DNA from: Rhizobium favelukesii
Lineage (GTDB): Bacteria > Pseudomonadota > Alphaproteobacteria > Rhizobiales > Rhizobiaceae
DNA: 64,000 nucleotides
Reading direction: 5' to 3'
NCBI RefSeq assembly: GCF_000577275.2
Contig: NZ_HG916852.1
Span: 1,367,001 to 1,431,000 of the forward strand
Part shown: positions 16,007 through 25,517 of the stretch, piece by piece
Numbering within the stretch: the first letter of the stretch is position 1
Layout of the letters: every line of letters begins with the position of its first letter
Notes under the pieces: model-generated
What the model was told of the DNA's origin: nothing
The model's input: only the letters and a program-made list of their open reading frames with translations
The model's database searches: none
Position numbers and translations under genes: made by a program

Positions 16007-16951
16007 ATGACCATCGCTTTCACATTTCCGGGGCAGGGCAGCCAGGCTGTCGGCATGGGCAAGGATCTTGCCGAGAATTTCGCCGAGGCACGCGCCGTCT
16101 TCCAAGACGTCGACGAAGCTCTGGGCGAGAAGCTCTCCGAGACCATGTTCAACGGTCCGGAGGACACGCTGACGCTGACCGCCAATGCACAGCCGGCGCT
16201 GATGGCGGTCTCGATGGCCGTCATTCGCGTCCTGGAAGCCAAGGGTGTCGATCTGGAGGCGAAGGTCTCCTACGTCGCCGGCCATTCGCTCGGCGAATAC
16301 TCCGCGCTTTGCGCCGCCGGTACCTTCTCGCTTGCAGATACCGCGCGCCTGCTGCGCATTCGCGGCAATGCCATGCAGGCTGCCGTACCGGTTGGCGTTG
16401 GCGCGATGGCTGCCATCATTGGCCTCGAACATGCCGATGTCGTCGCCCTGTGCGAAGAGGCTTCGGCCGTCGGCTCCTGCCAGGTTGCCAACGACAATGG
16501 CGGCGGCCAGATCGTCATTTCAGGCGAGAAGGCAGCCGTCGAGAAGGGCGCCGCGATTGCGAGCCAAAAGGGTGCGAAGCGCGCAATCCTGCTCCCGGTC
16601 TCCGCTCCTTTCCATTCTTCGCTGATGGCGCCCGCTGCTGAAGCAATGCGTGAAGCGCTGGCGGGTGTGAAGAAGTCGAACCCGGTCGTGCCCTTGATCG
16701 CCAACGTGCGTGCCGCACCGGTGACCGACGCCGACGAGATTGCCAGGCTGCTCGTCGAGCAAGTCACGGGCCAGGTCCGCTGGCGCGAGACGGTTGAATG
16801 GTTCGCGGCCAATGGCGCTACGACGCTTTATGAGATTGGCTCAGGCAAGGTCCTGACTGGCCTCGCACGCCGCATCGACAAGACCGTGAACGGCATTGCC
16901 GTCAATACGCCTGCCGATATCGATGCGGCCGTTGCCGCTCTGATGGCATGA
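16007..16951 (+). CDS. fabD: Malonyl-CoA:ACP transacylase
   Basis: FabD moves malonyl groups from CoA to acyl carrier protein. The 314-residue protein opens with FTFPGQGSQAVGMG, holds the nucleophilic serine in GHSLGEYSA near residue 92, and a histidine in VSAPFHSSLM. It starts the fabD-fabG-acpP-fabF cluster. The intergenic region upstream contains TGACA/TGTCA in inverted arrangement (15948-15962), which may be regulatory. Confidence 0.97.
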   Translation: MTIAFTFPGQGSQAVGMGKDLAENFAEARAVFQDVDEALGEKLSETMFNGPEDTLTLTANAQPALMAVSMAVIRVLEAKGVDLEAKVSYVAGHSLGEYSALCAAGTFSLADTARLLRIRGNAMQAAVPVGVGAMAAIIGLEHADVVALCEEASAVGSCQVANDNGGGQIVISGEKAAVEKGAAIASQKGAKRAILLPVSAPFHSSLMAPAAEAMREALAGVKKSNPVVPLIANVRAAPVTDADEIARLLVEQVTGQVRWRETVEWFAANGATTLYEIGSGKVLTGLARRIDKTVNGIAVNTPADIDAAVAALMA

Positions 16952-16980
16952 TTGATTTAACGATTACAAGGAACGCTTCC

Positions 16981-17718
16981 ATGCTCGATCTTTCCGGCCG
17001 CAAGGCTCTCGTTACCGGCGCATCCGGCGGCATTGGCGAGGAAATCGCCCGCATCCTTCACAAACAGGGCGCCATCGTCGGCCTGCACGGAACGCGTGTC
17101 GAGAAGCTCGAGGCGCTGGCGAATGATCTCGGCGATCGCGTCAAGATCTTTCCGGCGAACCTTGCAGACCGCGACGAAGTCAAAGCACTCGGAGTCAAAG
17201 CCGAGGCCGATCTCGAAGGCCTCGACATCCTCGTCAACAACGCCGGCATCACCAAGGATGGCCTGTTTGTTCGTATGAGCGATGAAGACTGGGATAACGT
17301 CATCGAAGTGAACCTGACGGCGATGTTCCGCCTGACGCGCGAGCTGACGCATCCGATGATGCGGCGCCGTTATGGCCGCATCATCAACATCACCTCGGTC
17401 GTTGGCGTTACCGGCAACCCAGGTCAGGCGAACTACTGCGCCTCCAAGGCAGGCATGATCGGCTTCACCAAGTCGCTGGCTCAGGAGATTGCAACCCGCA
17501 ACGTCACTGTCAACTGCGTGGCGCCGGGCTTCATCGAGTCCGCCATGACCGGCAAGCTGAACGACAAGCAGAAGGAAGCGATCATGGGAGCGATCCCGAT
17601 GAAGCGCATGGGCACGGGCGCCGAAGTTGCCTCCGCCGTCGCCTATCTCGCCTCGTCGGAAGCTGCGTATATGACTGGCCAGACGCTGCACGTAAACGGC
17701 GGCATGGCCATGATCTGA
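16981..17718 (+). CDS. fabG: 3-oxoacyl-ACP reductase
   Basis: FabG carries out the first NADPH-dependent reduction in fatty-acid elongation. The 245-residue SDR has the Rossmann motif TGASGGIG near residue 12, NNAG near 86, and the catalytic Ser, Tyr and Lys in ITSVVG and YCASKAG. The start at 16981 is preceded by AAGGAACG; an in-frame ATG at 16948 overlaps the fabD stop but lacks a good ribosome site. Confidence 0.96.
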   Translation: MLDLSGRKALVTGASGGIGEEIARILHKQGAIVGLHGTRVEKLEALANDLGDRVKIFPANLADRDEVKALGVKAEADLEGLDILVNNAGITKDGLFVRMSDEDWDNVIEVNLTAMFRLTRELTHPMMRRRYGRIINITSVVGVTGNPGQANYCASKAGMIGFTKSLAQEIATRNVTVNCVAPGFIESAMTGKLNDKQKEAIMGAIPMKRMGTGAEVASAVAYLASSEAAYMTGQTLHVNGGMAMI

Positions 17719-17721
17719 AAC

Positions 17722-17750
17722 GGGAAACTGCCTTCCGGGCAGATTTTCCC
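17722..17750 (+). terminator. Possible hairpin after fabG
   Basis: GGGAAA-CTGCC and GGCAG-TTTCCC pair around the loop TTCCG, with a two-base bulge. It could limit read-through from fabDG into acpP, but no T-run follows the stem. Confidence 0.35.
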
Positions 17751-18008
17751 CGCAATAGCGTGTTGACCAACCCGATGGGGTTGATTTTCTGGCTTTGCGG
17801 CAGACTTAAACCGTGTTAAGCGGGCCATGACTGTGAACAGTCTCCCGAGAAAGCAGACGGACCGGCGGGCTTTTGTGCAGGCCTGGGACATTTCTGGTAG
17901 CCGGGGTCAAAGAGTTTGCCGAGGTGGCTTCAAGGGGCGCCGCAGGCTGAAACAGGGTAGGGATGTCACAAGGCATTCTGATCAGGACATAAGGTCGAGG
18001 AAACCGAC

Positions 18009-18245
18009 ATGAGCGATATCGCAGAACGCGTAAAGAAAATTGTTATTGATCATCTTGGCGTCGATGCCGACAAGGTTGTCGAAAGCGCCAGCTTTATCGA
18101 CGATCTGGGCGCAGACTCGCTCGATACCGTCGAACTGGTCATGGCGTTCGAAGAAGAATTCGGCGTTGAGATTCCGGATGACGCTGCTGACTCGATCCTG
18201 ACGGTCGGCGATGCCGTAAAGTTTATCGAAAAGGCTCAGGCTTAA
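18009..18245 (+). CDS. acpP: Acyl carrier protein
   Basis: AcpP holds growing acyl chains on a phosphopantetheine arm. The 78-residue acidic protein has the attachment serine in [15 protein letters not shown] near residue 37. The 290 bases before it carry no gene and probably contain its own promoter, in keeping with the high demand for ACP. A strong terminator follows, so acpP can be transcribed alone. Confidence 0.98.
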   Translation: MSDIAERVKKIVIDHLGVDADKVVESASFIDDLGADSLDTVELVMAFEEEFGVEIPDDAADSILTVGDAVKFIEKAQA

Positions 18246-18260
18246 TCCTGAGCATTTGAG

Positions 18261-18293
18261 AAAGAGGGCGGACCCGGAGTCCGCCCTTTTTAT
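18261..18293 (+). terminator. Rho-independent terminator after acpP
   Basis: GGGCGGAC (18266-18273) pairs with GTCCGCCC (18279-18286), with a five-base loop and then TTTTTATTT. It separates the highly expressed acpP from fabF, which lies only 50 bases further on. Confidence 0.88.
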
Positions 18294-18339
18294 TTCTGGC
18301 ATGGTTCTCCAAGAACATAAAAGGCGGGGAATGCAGTCG

Positions 18340-19602
18340 ATGAGACGGGTCGTTATAACAGGTACCGGTATGGTATCGCCCTTGGGATGCGGAGCGGAAG
18401 TGACGTGGTCCCGCTTGCTTGCGGGTCACAACGGCGCCCGCCTGGTCACTGAATTCGAAATCGACGACCTCCCCGCAAAGATCGCCTGCCGCATTCCGGT
18501 TGGTGACGGCAGCGACGGCACCTTCAATGTCGACGACTGGATGGAGCCCAAGGAACAGCGCAAGGTCGATCCCTTCATCATCTACGGCATGGCAGCCGCC
18601 GACATGGCGCTGAACGATGCGAACTGGCATCCGCAGACGGACGAAGAGCAGGTCTCGACGGGCGTGCTGATCGGCTCCGGCATTGGTGGCATCGAAGGTA
18701 TTGTCGAAGCCGGCTATACGCTGCGCGACAAGGGCCCGCGCCGTATTTCTCCATTCTTCATTCCCGGCCGTCTGATCAACCTCGTATCCGGCCAGGTATC
18801 GATCCGTCACAAGCTGCGTGGGCCGAACCACTCGGTGGTCACGGCATGCTCGACCGGCGCGCACGCGATCGGCGACGCAGCCCGTCTCATCGCATTCGGC
18901 GATGCCGACGTCATGGTCGCGGGGGGCACGGAGTCCCCCGTCAGCCGCATCTCGCTGGCCGGCTTCGCCGCCTGCAAGGCGCTGTCCACCCAGCATAACG
19001 ACAATCCGACCAAGGCATCGCGTCCATACGATAAGGACCGCGACGGCTTCGTCATGGGTGAGGGCGCCGGCATCGTCGTTCTCGAAGAACTGGAACACGC
19101 CCAGGCGCGTGGCGCCAAGATCTATGCCGAGGTCGTGGGCTATGGTCTTTCCGGTGACGCCTATCACATCACCGCCCCGTCAGAGGACGGCGAAGGCGCG
19201 CAGCGTTGCATGACGATGGCGTTGAAGCGCGCCGGCTTGACGCCCGCGGATATCGACTACATCAACGCGCATGGCACATCGACGATGGCCGATACGATCG
19301 AACTCGGTGCCGTCGAGCGCCTGGTCGGCAATGCGGCCTCCAAGATCTCGATGTCGTCGACGAAGTCTGCGACGGGCCACCTGCTCGGTGCGGCCGGTGC
19401 GATCGAGGCGATCTTTGCAACGCTTGCCATTCGCGATAACGTTGCGCCTCCGACGCTCAATCTCGACAATCCTGAGCGCGAGAGCGCAATCGATCTCGTT
19501 CCGCACAAGGCGCGCCAGCGGGAAATCAACGTCGCGCTGTCGAATTCTTTCGGATTCGGCGGTACGAATGCATCGTTGGTGCTGCGCCGCTACGTCGCTT
19601 GA
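18340..19602 (+). CDS. fabF: Beta-ketoacyl-ACP synthase II
   Basis: FabF condenses malonyl-ACP with acyl-ACP during chain elongation. The 420-residue thiolase-fold protein has the active-site cysteine in VVTACSTGAHAIG near residue 168, and catalytic histidines in NAHGTSTM and SATGHLLGAAG. The start at 18340 (MRRVVITGTGMVSPLG) has GGCGGGGA nine bases upstream, whereas an ATG at 18331 is too close to it. Confidence 0.97.
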   Translation: MRRVVITGTGMVSPLGCGAEVTWSRLLAGHNGARLVTEFEIDDLPAKIACRIPVGDGSDGTFNVDDWMEPKEQRKVDPFIIYGMAAADMALNDANWHPQTDEEQVSTGVLIGSGIGGIEGIVEAGYTLRDKGPRRISPFFIPGRLINLVSGQVSIRHKLRGPNHSVVTACSTGAHAIGDAARLIAFGDADVMVAGGTESPVSRISLAGFAACKALSTQHNDNPTKASRPYDKDRDGFVMGEGAGIVVLEELEHAQARGAKIYAEVVGYGLSGDAYHITAPSEDGEGAQRCMTMALKRAGLTPADIDYINAHGTSTMADTIELGAVERLVGNAASKISMSSTKSATGHLLGAAGAIEAIFATLAIRDNVAPPTLNLDNPERESAIDLVPHKARQREINVALSNSFGFGGTNASLVLRRYVA

Positions 19603-19603
19603 G

Positions 19604-19666
19604 TGCAGGCGTTGACGTCCTGACGGTGGGGCTGCACCACGCGCGGCGTGGCCCTACCTGCATTTT
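19604..19666 (+). terminator. Possible branched hairpin terminator after fabF
   Basis: TGCAGG (19604-19609) pairs with CCTGCA (19657-19662), followed by TTTT. Inside it CCACGC/GCGTGG (19637-19651) forms a tight hairpin. The long loop makes termination uncertain. Confidence 0.4.
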
Positions 19667-19719
19667 GCCGCATTGCTTAGCAAGAAGCGGGACTTGAGGC
19701 CAAGTTTAGAGGATTGCCG

Positions 19720-20955
19720 GTGAGCGATACGAACCACAGCAACGGGACGATCGGCGAGGAAAGCCAGCAGACGCAGAGCGGGCCGATTATTCCCAAGTCG
19801 CCGAGCGAGGCGCTTCGGCCGGAACGAGTTCCCGAGCCGCCGAAGCGCTCGAAGAAGGCGCGCAGCCAGGTTATCATTTTCCTGAACTTCGTGATGACGC
19901 TTGTCGTGCTCGGCTGCGCAGCCGCCGTCTTCCTTTTCTATTACGCGATCTCGTCCTACCAGAATCCCGGTCCCCTGGAGACAAATACGAATTTCATCGT
20001 ACGAAGCGGCGCCGGCGTTGCTGAGATCGCCGCAAGCCTCGAACGCAACAACATCGTGTCGGACGCACGTATCTTCCGTTATCTCACCACGACGCATCTT
20101 GATGACGGCGAGAGCCTCAAGGCGGGCGAGTACGAAATCAAGGCGCATGCTTCCATGAACGACATCATGGAACTGCTGAAATCCGGAAAGTCGATCCTGT
20201 ATTCCGTCGCGTTTCCGGAAGGCCTCACAGTCCGCCAGATGTTCAATCGTCTGAACGAGGATAGCGTGCTGGAAGGCGACCTGCCGACCGTCGTGCCTGC
20301 CGAAGGAAGCCTGCGTCCGGATACCTACAAGTTCTCGCGCGGCACGAAGCGGGCCGAGATCATCGAGCAGATGGCTGCGGCACAGCAGAAGCTTGTCGAC
20401 CAGGTTTGGGACAAGCGCGACCCGTCGCTGCAGCTCAAGTCAAAGGGCGAACTGATCATCCTTGCTTCGATCGTCGAAAAGGAGACCGGCGTTCCGGACG
20501 AGCGCGCCCATGTGGCTTCCGTCTTTCTCAACCGGCTGGACAAGGGGATGCGCCTCCAGTCCGATCCGACGATCATTTACGGGCTGTTCGGCGGCGATGG
20601 AAAACCGGCGGATCGCCCGATCTATCAATCAGACCTCAAGAAGGAAACGCCCTTCAACACTTATGTAGTCAAGGGCCTTCCCCCGACGCCGATCGCCAAT
20701 CCGGGCCGAGACGCGCTGGAGGCTGTCGCCAATCCCTGGAAGACGCAGGATCTCTATTTCGTTGCCGATGGTTCCGGCGGGCATGTCTTCGCAACGACGC
20801 TCGAGGAACACAATGCCAACGTCAAACGCTGGCGTCAGCTGGAAGCGGCCAAGGGTGCCGATCCCAATATTGTCGTTGACGGACAGCCTGAAAGCCAGAC
20901 GCAGTCGGATGCGCCTGCCGCGCCGGCTGCCCAGAAGAAAAAGAAAACGAACTGA
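19720..20955 (+). CDS. mltG: Endolytic transglycosylase MltG
   Basis: MltG cuts nascent glycan strands and is thought to end peptidoglycan chain growth. The 411-residue protein has a cytoplasmic basic N-terminus, one membrane span at about 51-73 and a periplasmic YceG domain. The catalytic glutamate lies in LASIVEKETGVPDER and the family segment RLQSDPTIIYGL follows. The GTG at 19720 is preferred because GAGG is seven bases upstream; a TTG two codons earlier is too close. The C-terminus is lysine-rich (QKKKKTN). Confidence 0.94.
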   Translation: MSDTNHSNGTIGEESQQTQSGPIIPKSPSEALRPERVPEPPKRSKKARSQVIIFLNFVMTLVVLGCAAAVFLFYYAISSYQNPGPLETNTNFIVRSGAGVAEIAASLERNNIVSDARIFRYLTTTHLDDGESLKAGEYEIKAHASMNDIMELLKSGKSILYSVAFPEGLTVRQMFNRLNEDSVLEGDLPTVVPAEGSLRPDTYKFSRGTKRAEIIEQMAAAQQKLVDQVWDKRDPSLQLKSKGELIILASIVEKETGVPDERAHVASVFLNRLDKGMRLQSDPTIIYGLFGGDGKPADRPIYQSDLKKETPFNTYVVKGLPPTPIANPGRDALEAVANPWKTQDLYFVADGSGGHVFATTLEEHNANVKRWRQLEAAKGADPNIVVDGQPESQTQSDAPAAPAAQKKKKTN

Positions 20956-20970
20956 TTTTCGGAGGCTTGC

Positions 20971-21858
20971 ATGGCTTTGCAGTCCATGACCGGTTTTGCA
21001 CGGTGTGAGGGCACGAGTGGCCGCTGGCGCTGGGCGTGGGAACTGCGGTCGGTCAACGGCAAGGGCCTGGATCTGCGCTTGCGGCTCCCGCCGGGGCTGG
21101 AGCGCATGGAGAATGATGTTCGCCGCCTTGCCGGCGAGCGCTTCAGCCGCGGCAATATGCAGGCGTCGCTTTCCGTCTCTGCCGGCGTGAGCCGCATTGA
21201 AACCGTCCTCAATCAGGAAGCGCTCTCCGCCGTGCTCGCCTTGCGTGACCAGCTTGGCGGCATCATCGATCCCGCGCCATTGCAGTTGGATACTTTGCTC
21301 GCCATCCGCGGCATCATCGAATTCCGTGAGACCGAAGACGGCGACGAAGCGATCGCAGCGCGCGATTCCGACATTGTCGAAGGCCTGATCACGGCCCTTG
21401 CCGACTTGCGTCAGATGCGCGAACTGGAGGGTGCCGCATTGTCGCGTGTCCTTCTGGACCATATCGCCACGATCGAAGGATTGACGCAGACCATCGACCG
21501 TGACCCCTCCCGCTCTCCGCAAGAGATTGCTGGCCGACTGGCTGCGCAAGTCGCCTTGCTGATGGATGGTTCGGGAAAGCTGGATCGCGACAGGCTGCAT
21601 GCGGAAGCCGCGTTGTTGGCCACCAGGGCGGATCTTCGCGAAGAGATCGACCGCCTGAAGGCGCATGTGGTTGCCGCCCGCGACCTGCTCAGCAAGGGTG
21701 GTCCCGCCGGGCGGAAGCTCGATTTCCTTGCACAGGAATTTAACCGCGAATCGAATACCATCTGCTCGAAGTCGAATGTCGCTGCGGTCACGGCCGCCGG
21801 CATCGAGCTGAAAGTCGCTATCGACCAGTTCCGCGAGCAGGTCCAGAATCTGGAGTAG
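20971..21858 (+). CDS. YicC family endoribonuclease
   Basis: A 295-residue protein opening [14 protein letters not shown], as in the YicC family, with the conserved C-terminal DUF1732 segment [20 protein letters not shown]. coli YicC is an endoribonuclease that affects small-RNA stability; the activity here is inferred by family. Its place between mltG and gmk is widely conserved in alphaproteobacteria. It lies 15 bases after mltG and ends 4 bases before gmk. Confidence 0.92.
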   Translation: MALQSMTGFARCEGTSGRWRWAWELRSVNGKGLDLRLRLPPGLERMENDVRRLAGERFSRGNMQASLSVSAGVSRIETVLNQEALSAVLALRDQLGGIIDPAPLQLDTLLAIRGIIEFRETEDGDEAIAARDSDIVEGLITALADLRQMRELEGAALSRVLLDHIATIEGLTQTIDRDPSRSPQEIAGRLAAQVALLMDGSGKLDRDRLHAEAALLATRADLREEIDRLKAHVVAARDLLSKGGPAGRKLDFLAQEFNRESNTICSKSNVAAVTAAGIELKVAIDQFREQVQNLE

Positions 21859-21862
21859 ACCA

Positions 21863-22525
21863 ATGAAACCGGCGAAAACCGCGCCCATCCCGATAGCCCG
21901 CCGCGGTCTCATGCTTGTCATCTCGTCGCCATCGGGCGCCGGGAAGTCGACGATCGCTCGCACCCTGCTGGAAACGGACAAGCAGATCGGTTTGTCCGTC
22001 AGCGTGACCACGCGCCAGCGCCGGCCAAGCGAGATTGAGGGCATCCACTACCATTTTAAGTCGGTCCGCGAATTCGAACGGCTGCGCGATGCCGACGAAT
22101 TGCTGGAGTGGGCCGAGGTGCACGGCAATTTCTATGGCACGCCGCGGGAGCCCGTTGAGCAGGCGATGGCAGACGGCCGTGACATGCTGTTCGATATTGA
22201 TTGGCAGGGCGCACAGCAGCTTCAGGACAAGATGTCCGCCGATGTCGTGTCCATCTTTGTTCTGCCGCCGACGATGACGGAGCTTCAGTCCCGCCTGCAT
22301 CGCCGGGCCGAGGACACGGAGGAGGTGATCGCGACGCGTCTCGCCAATTCGCGCTCGGAGATCGGGCATTGGCGGGAGTACGACTACGTCATTATCAATG
22401 ACGATTTGAACACTGCTTTCGAGGCGGTGCAATCGATCGTTCGTTCCGAACGGCTACGCCGCGACCGGCGCCACGGCATGTTTGATTTCGTCACAAAGCT
22501 GCTTGAGGAAACGCCGGCTCTTTAA
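21863..22525 (+). CDS. gmk: Guanylate kinase
   Basis: Guanylate kinase phosphorylates GMP to GDP. The 220-residue protein has a P-loop in [12 protein letters not shown] near residue 20, the GMP-binding region [18 protein letters not shown], and [10 protein letters not shown]. Its stop overlaps that of rsmA by three bases in convergent orientation. Confidence 0.97.
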   Translation: MKPAKTAPIPIARRGLMLVISSPSGAGKSTIARTLLETDKQIGLSVSVTTRQRRPSEIEGIHYHFKSVREFERLRDADELLEWAEVHGNFYGTPREPVEQAMADGRDMLFDIDWQGAQQLQDKMSADVVSIFVLPPTMTELQSRLHRRAEDTEEVIATRLANSRSEIGHWREYDYVIINDDLNTAFEAVQSIVRSERLRRDRRHGMFDFVTKLLEETPAL

Positions 22526-23349
22526 AGGCTGTTGGCAAGCAGGCAGAACTCGGCGACCGACAGCGTCTCGGCCCGCCGTTGCGGGTCAATGCCCACCTTG
22601 TTGAGCAAGGCCTCGCCGCCGAGGGGCTTGAGGCTCTGGCGCAGCATCTTGCGACGCTGGCCGAAGGCCGCGTGGGTGACCTTTTCCAGATCAGCGACAG
22701 AGCAGGGGATCGGGTTCTCGTTCGGGGTCAGATGAACGACCGTCGACGTCACTTTCGGTGGCGGTGTGAAGGCCTGCGGCGATACATCAAACGCCATATG
22801 CGCCTTCGTGCGCCATCCGCAAAGCACGCCAAGACGTCCATAGTGATCATCCTCTTCGGTCGCGACGATGCGCTCGCCGACTTCTTTCTGGAACATCAGC
22901 GTCAGCGATTGCCAGAAGGGAGGCCACTGTTTCGGCAGGATCCAATTGACCAGAAGCTGCGTGCCCACATTGTAGGGCAGGTTAGCGATGATCTTCACCG
23001 GACCTTCTGGTGGCAGAGCTTCGAAGTCCGTCTTCAATGCGTCGCCTTCGATCACCTCAAGCCGTCCTGGATAGTGGGCAGCAATTTCGGCGAGGGCCGG
23101 TAGGCAGCGAGAATCGCGCTCGACGGCGATCACTTTCTTTGCGCCGAGCGCCAGAATGGCGCGCGTCAGGCCGCCCGGGCCCGGGCCTACTTCGAAAACC
23201 GTGACGTCTTCCAGCGAGCCGGCCGTTCGCGCAACCTTTTGCGTCAGGTTGAGATCGAGCAGAAAATTCTGGCCGAGCGCCTTCCGTGCATCAAGGCCAT
23301 GACGTTGAATGACATCGCGAAGGGGCGGCAGCCCATCCAAGGCAGCCAT
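22522..23349 (-). CDS. rsmA: 16S rRNA dimethyladenosine transferase
   Basis: RsmA (KsgA) dimethylates two adjacent adenines at the end of 16S rRNA helix 45. The 275-residue protein has [14 protein letters not shown], the SAM-binding [13 protein letters not shown] near residue 54, and the catalytic motif NLPYNVG near 123. The ATG at 23349 shares its A with the pdxA stop codon (TGATG), so the two are translationally coupled. Confidence 0.97.
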   Translation of the reverse strand: MAALDGLPPLRDVIQRHGLDARKALGQNFLLDLNLTQKVARTAGSLEDVTVFEVGPGPGGLTRAILALGAKKVIAVERDSRCLPALAEIAAHYPGRLEVIEGDALKTDFEALPPEGPVKIIANLPYNVGTQLLVNWILPKQWPPFWQSLTLMFQKEVGERIVATEEDDHYGRLGVLCGWRTKAHMAFDVSPQAFTPPPKVTSTVVHLTPNENPIPCSVADLEKVTHAAFGQRRKMLRQSLKPLGGEALLNKVGIDPQRRAETLSVAEFCLLANSL

Positions 23350-24374
23350 CAAAGGCGCCCTTCCACAGTGCGTCCAAGGTGGCCGGCGAGCTTCAGGGCT
23401 GCGACGAGGCTGCCTTCACGTGCAAGTCCCTTGCCGGCAATGCCGAAGGCGGTACCATGATCGGGCGAGGTGCGCACGAAGGGCAAGCCAAGGGTGACGT
23501 TGACAGAATCGTCGAAGCCAAGCGCCTTGGCCGGTATCAGCGCCTGGTCGTGGTACATGCAGATTGCGACGTCGTAACGCGCCCGGGCCTCGTCGTGAAA
23601 CATGGTGTCGGCGGGCAGGGGCCCGATCGCATTGATGCCTTCGGACCTAAGGAACTGGATGGCCGGCTTAATGATCGCCTCATCCTCCTTGCCGATCGTG
23701 CCGTCTTCGCCAGCGTGCGGATTGAGACCGGCTATCGCGAGCCGCGGCTGCTCGATCCCGAAGCGACGCCTAAGGTCGGCATCAGCGATCCGGCAGGTCT
23801 CGACGATGAGTTCCGCCGTCAGCGCCTGAGGCACGTCCTTGAGGGGAATATGGATTGTGACCGGAATGGTGCGCAGCTTTGGACCGGCGAGCATCATCAC
23901 CGGCATAGCTGCTTGTCCCGTCGCTCGGGCGGCGAGATCTGCCAGAAATTCGGTGTGTCCCGGGAAGGGGAAGCCGGACTCGTAAAGCACCGACTTGGCG
24001 ATTGGATTGGTGACGACGCCAAGGGCTTCACCTGAAATCGTCAGCGAGACGGCTGTTTCGATCGCAGCGATCGTGGCCTTCGCTGTTGCGACGTGGGGCT
24101 CGCCCGCCACAACCCCGATGCCTGCAGCTATGGGAAGCACGGGGAGGGCATCGGCAAAGACGTCATTGGCGTTGGCACAATCGGTCTCGCGAATGGCAAC
24201 CGTCAGGCCCAGCAGCTTGGCACGCAACGCCAGCACATCAGGGTCGCCAATGAACACGAACGGAGGGAGCCCGAGCTCCCTGCGCCGCATCCAAGCCAGC
24301 AATGTGATGTCGGGGCCGACACCGGCCGGATCGCCCTGGCTCAGCGCGAGTGGGCGCGAGAACGAAATCGCCAT
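23349..24374 (-). CDS. pdxA: 4-hydroxythreonine-4-phosphate dehydrogenase
   Basis: PdxA oxidises 4-phosphohydroxy-L-threonine in pyridoxal phosphate synthesis. The 341-residue protein has [13 protein letters not shown] at the N-terminus, [11 protein letters not shown] near residue 139, LNPHAGEDG and the metal-binding [11 protein letters not shown]. It lies between the surA-like gene (5 bases apart) and rsmA, the same order as in E. coli surA-pdxA-rsmA. Confidence 0.96.
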   Translation of the reverse strand: MAISFSRPLALSQGDPAGVGPDITLLAWMRRRELGLPPFVFIGDPDVLALRAKLLGLTVAIRETDCANANDVFADALPVLPIAAGIGVVAGEPHVATAKATIAAIETAVSLTISGEALGVVTNPIAKSVLYESGFPFPGHTEFLADLAARATGQAAMPVMMLAGPKLRTIPVTIHIPLKDVPQALTAELIVETCRIADADLRRRFGIEQPRLAIAGLNPHAGEDGTIGKEDEAIIKPAIQFLRSEGINAIGPLPADTMFHDEARARYDVAICMYHDQALIPAKALGFDDSVNVTLGLPFVRTSPDHGTAFGIAGKGLAREGSLVAALKLAGHLGRTVEGRL

Positions 24375-24379
24375 CTTGC

Positions 24380-25330
24380 TCAGGGGCGCATGATCTGCGC
24401 CTTCTTGCGCAGCTCTTCGAGATATTTCTGGGCGTTGGGGTTTTCAGGAGGTGCGTTCTTGCCTGCCTTCGCCTTGTCGAGGTCTTCCTGGCGGAACACC
24501 ATTTCCGCTGCCTGGTCGTCGGACACCTGACGCTGGCTGCATATGGCTATATATTCCACACCCCTGTCGGTCACGCGCGTCGCCGTCGTGTTGCCCTTTG
24601 CCTGTTCGACGAGCGGCTTCCACTCTGCCGGAAGTTCGGGAGCCATAACGCGGCCGAGGTCGCGTACCGATACGTCGCGCATCGTTGCGGCAAACACCTT
24701 AGCCTGCTCGCAACCTGGATACTTCGACCGCGATGCCTCGGCTTCGCTCTTGCGCTTGCCGACGATGCCCTTCTTGCTGGCGGGGACGACGAAGATCATC
24801 TGCTGCAAAATATATTCCGTGGTTTCCGGCTTCTGCTTGTTCTCCATCATGCGGGCAACAAGGTCGGAATTCGACATATGGGCGCTCGAGCCGTAGCGCG
24901 CATTGACGAGGCGCGGCCAGCTCATCTGCACGGCAATGAAAGCCTTGAAATGAGCGACACCGACGCCGGCGCGTTCGAGAATCTGCGTCATCTGATCGGT
25001 CGTCAGCTTGTTGCCGCTCGCAAACCGCGCGAACGATGCATCGACGTCGTCCTTGGAAACCGACATGCGCACGCGCGCGATTTCCTGCTGCTTCAGTGCT
25101 TGGTCGACCAGCTGTTCTTCGGCGGCCTTCGCATCAGCCTTCTGGTGCTGCAGCCGGAGGAATGCCTGGCGCTTGGCGACATCACCGCTGGTTATGGCCG
25201 TGCCGTTGACGACCACTCTGACTTCGCTTGCTGCAAAAACTGATCCCGTCTGCGGTGAGGCAAACGCTGCCAACATTGCGAAAGCCGCGCCGGCAATCAT
25301 TGTTTTGACGGTTCTTTTGGCGCCAATCAT
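24380..25330 (-). CDS. SurA-like periplasmic chaperone
   Basis: A 316-residue secreted protein: signal peptide (about 1-34, [18 protein letters not shown]), a SurA-type N-terminal chaperone domain ([20 protein letters not shown]) and a long C-terminal region. I do not see a full parvulin prolyl isomerase domain, so it may act only as a chaperone. It sits between lptD and pdxA, the place of surA in enterobacteria, and probably assists outer-membrane protein folding, including LptD. GGAAGGG eight bases before the ATG supports the start at 25330. Confidence 0.82.
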   Translation of the reverse strand: MIGAKRTVKTMIAGAAFAMLAAFASPQTGSVFAASEVRVVVNGTAITSGDVAKRQAFLRLQHQKADAKAAEEQLVDQALKQQEIARVRMSVSKDDVDASFARFASGNKLTTDQMTQILERAGVGVAHFKAFIAVQMSWPRLVNARYGSSAHMSNSDLVARMMENKQKPETTEYILQQMIFVVPASKKGIVGKRKSEAEASRSKYPGCEQAKVFAATMRDVSVRDLGRVMAPELPAEWKPLVEQAKGNTTATRVTDRGVEYIAICSQRQVSDDQAAEMVFRQEDLDKAKAGKNAPPENPNAQKYLEELRKKAQIMRP

Positions 25331-25470
25331 CTATCGACCCTTCCCATTGACGCCGCGCATTCACGTCGCGGCGCGCATACCTTCTCGAGACAAACGGGCG
25401 TTGCCGCTGTAAATTGAAAACTTAGCATATGCCCTAGATATCAACTGGCGACAATGTCCTGCATAGTCTT

Positions 25471-25501
25471 ACGGCGAAAGAAAGGCCCTTTCTTCCGCCG
25501 T
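25471..25501. repeat. 31-bp near-perfect palindrome between lptD and surA-like gene
   Basis: ACGGCGAAAGAAAGG and CCTTTCTTCCGCCGT surround one central base; only one pair out of fifteen is mismatched. It begins 17 bases after the lptD stop. One arm is nearly all purine. No U-run follows on the lptD strand, so it may be an RNA-stabilising hairpin, a weak attenuator or a protein-binding site. Confidence 0.6.
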
Positions 25502-25517
25502 ACTGCTGAACTCTCCA

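Noticed and set aside
17763..17809. Promoter for acpP from TTGACC or TTGATT
   Set aside because: Neither has a good -10 element at the right spacing.
19714..19722. TTG start for mltG
   Set aside because: It is only one base after the GAGG ribosome site; the GTG at 19720 has normal spacing.
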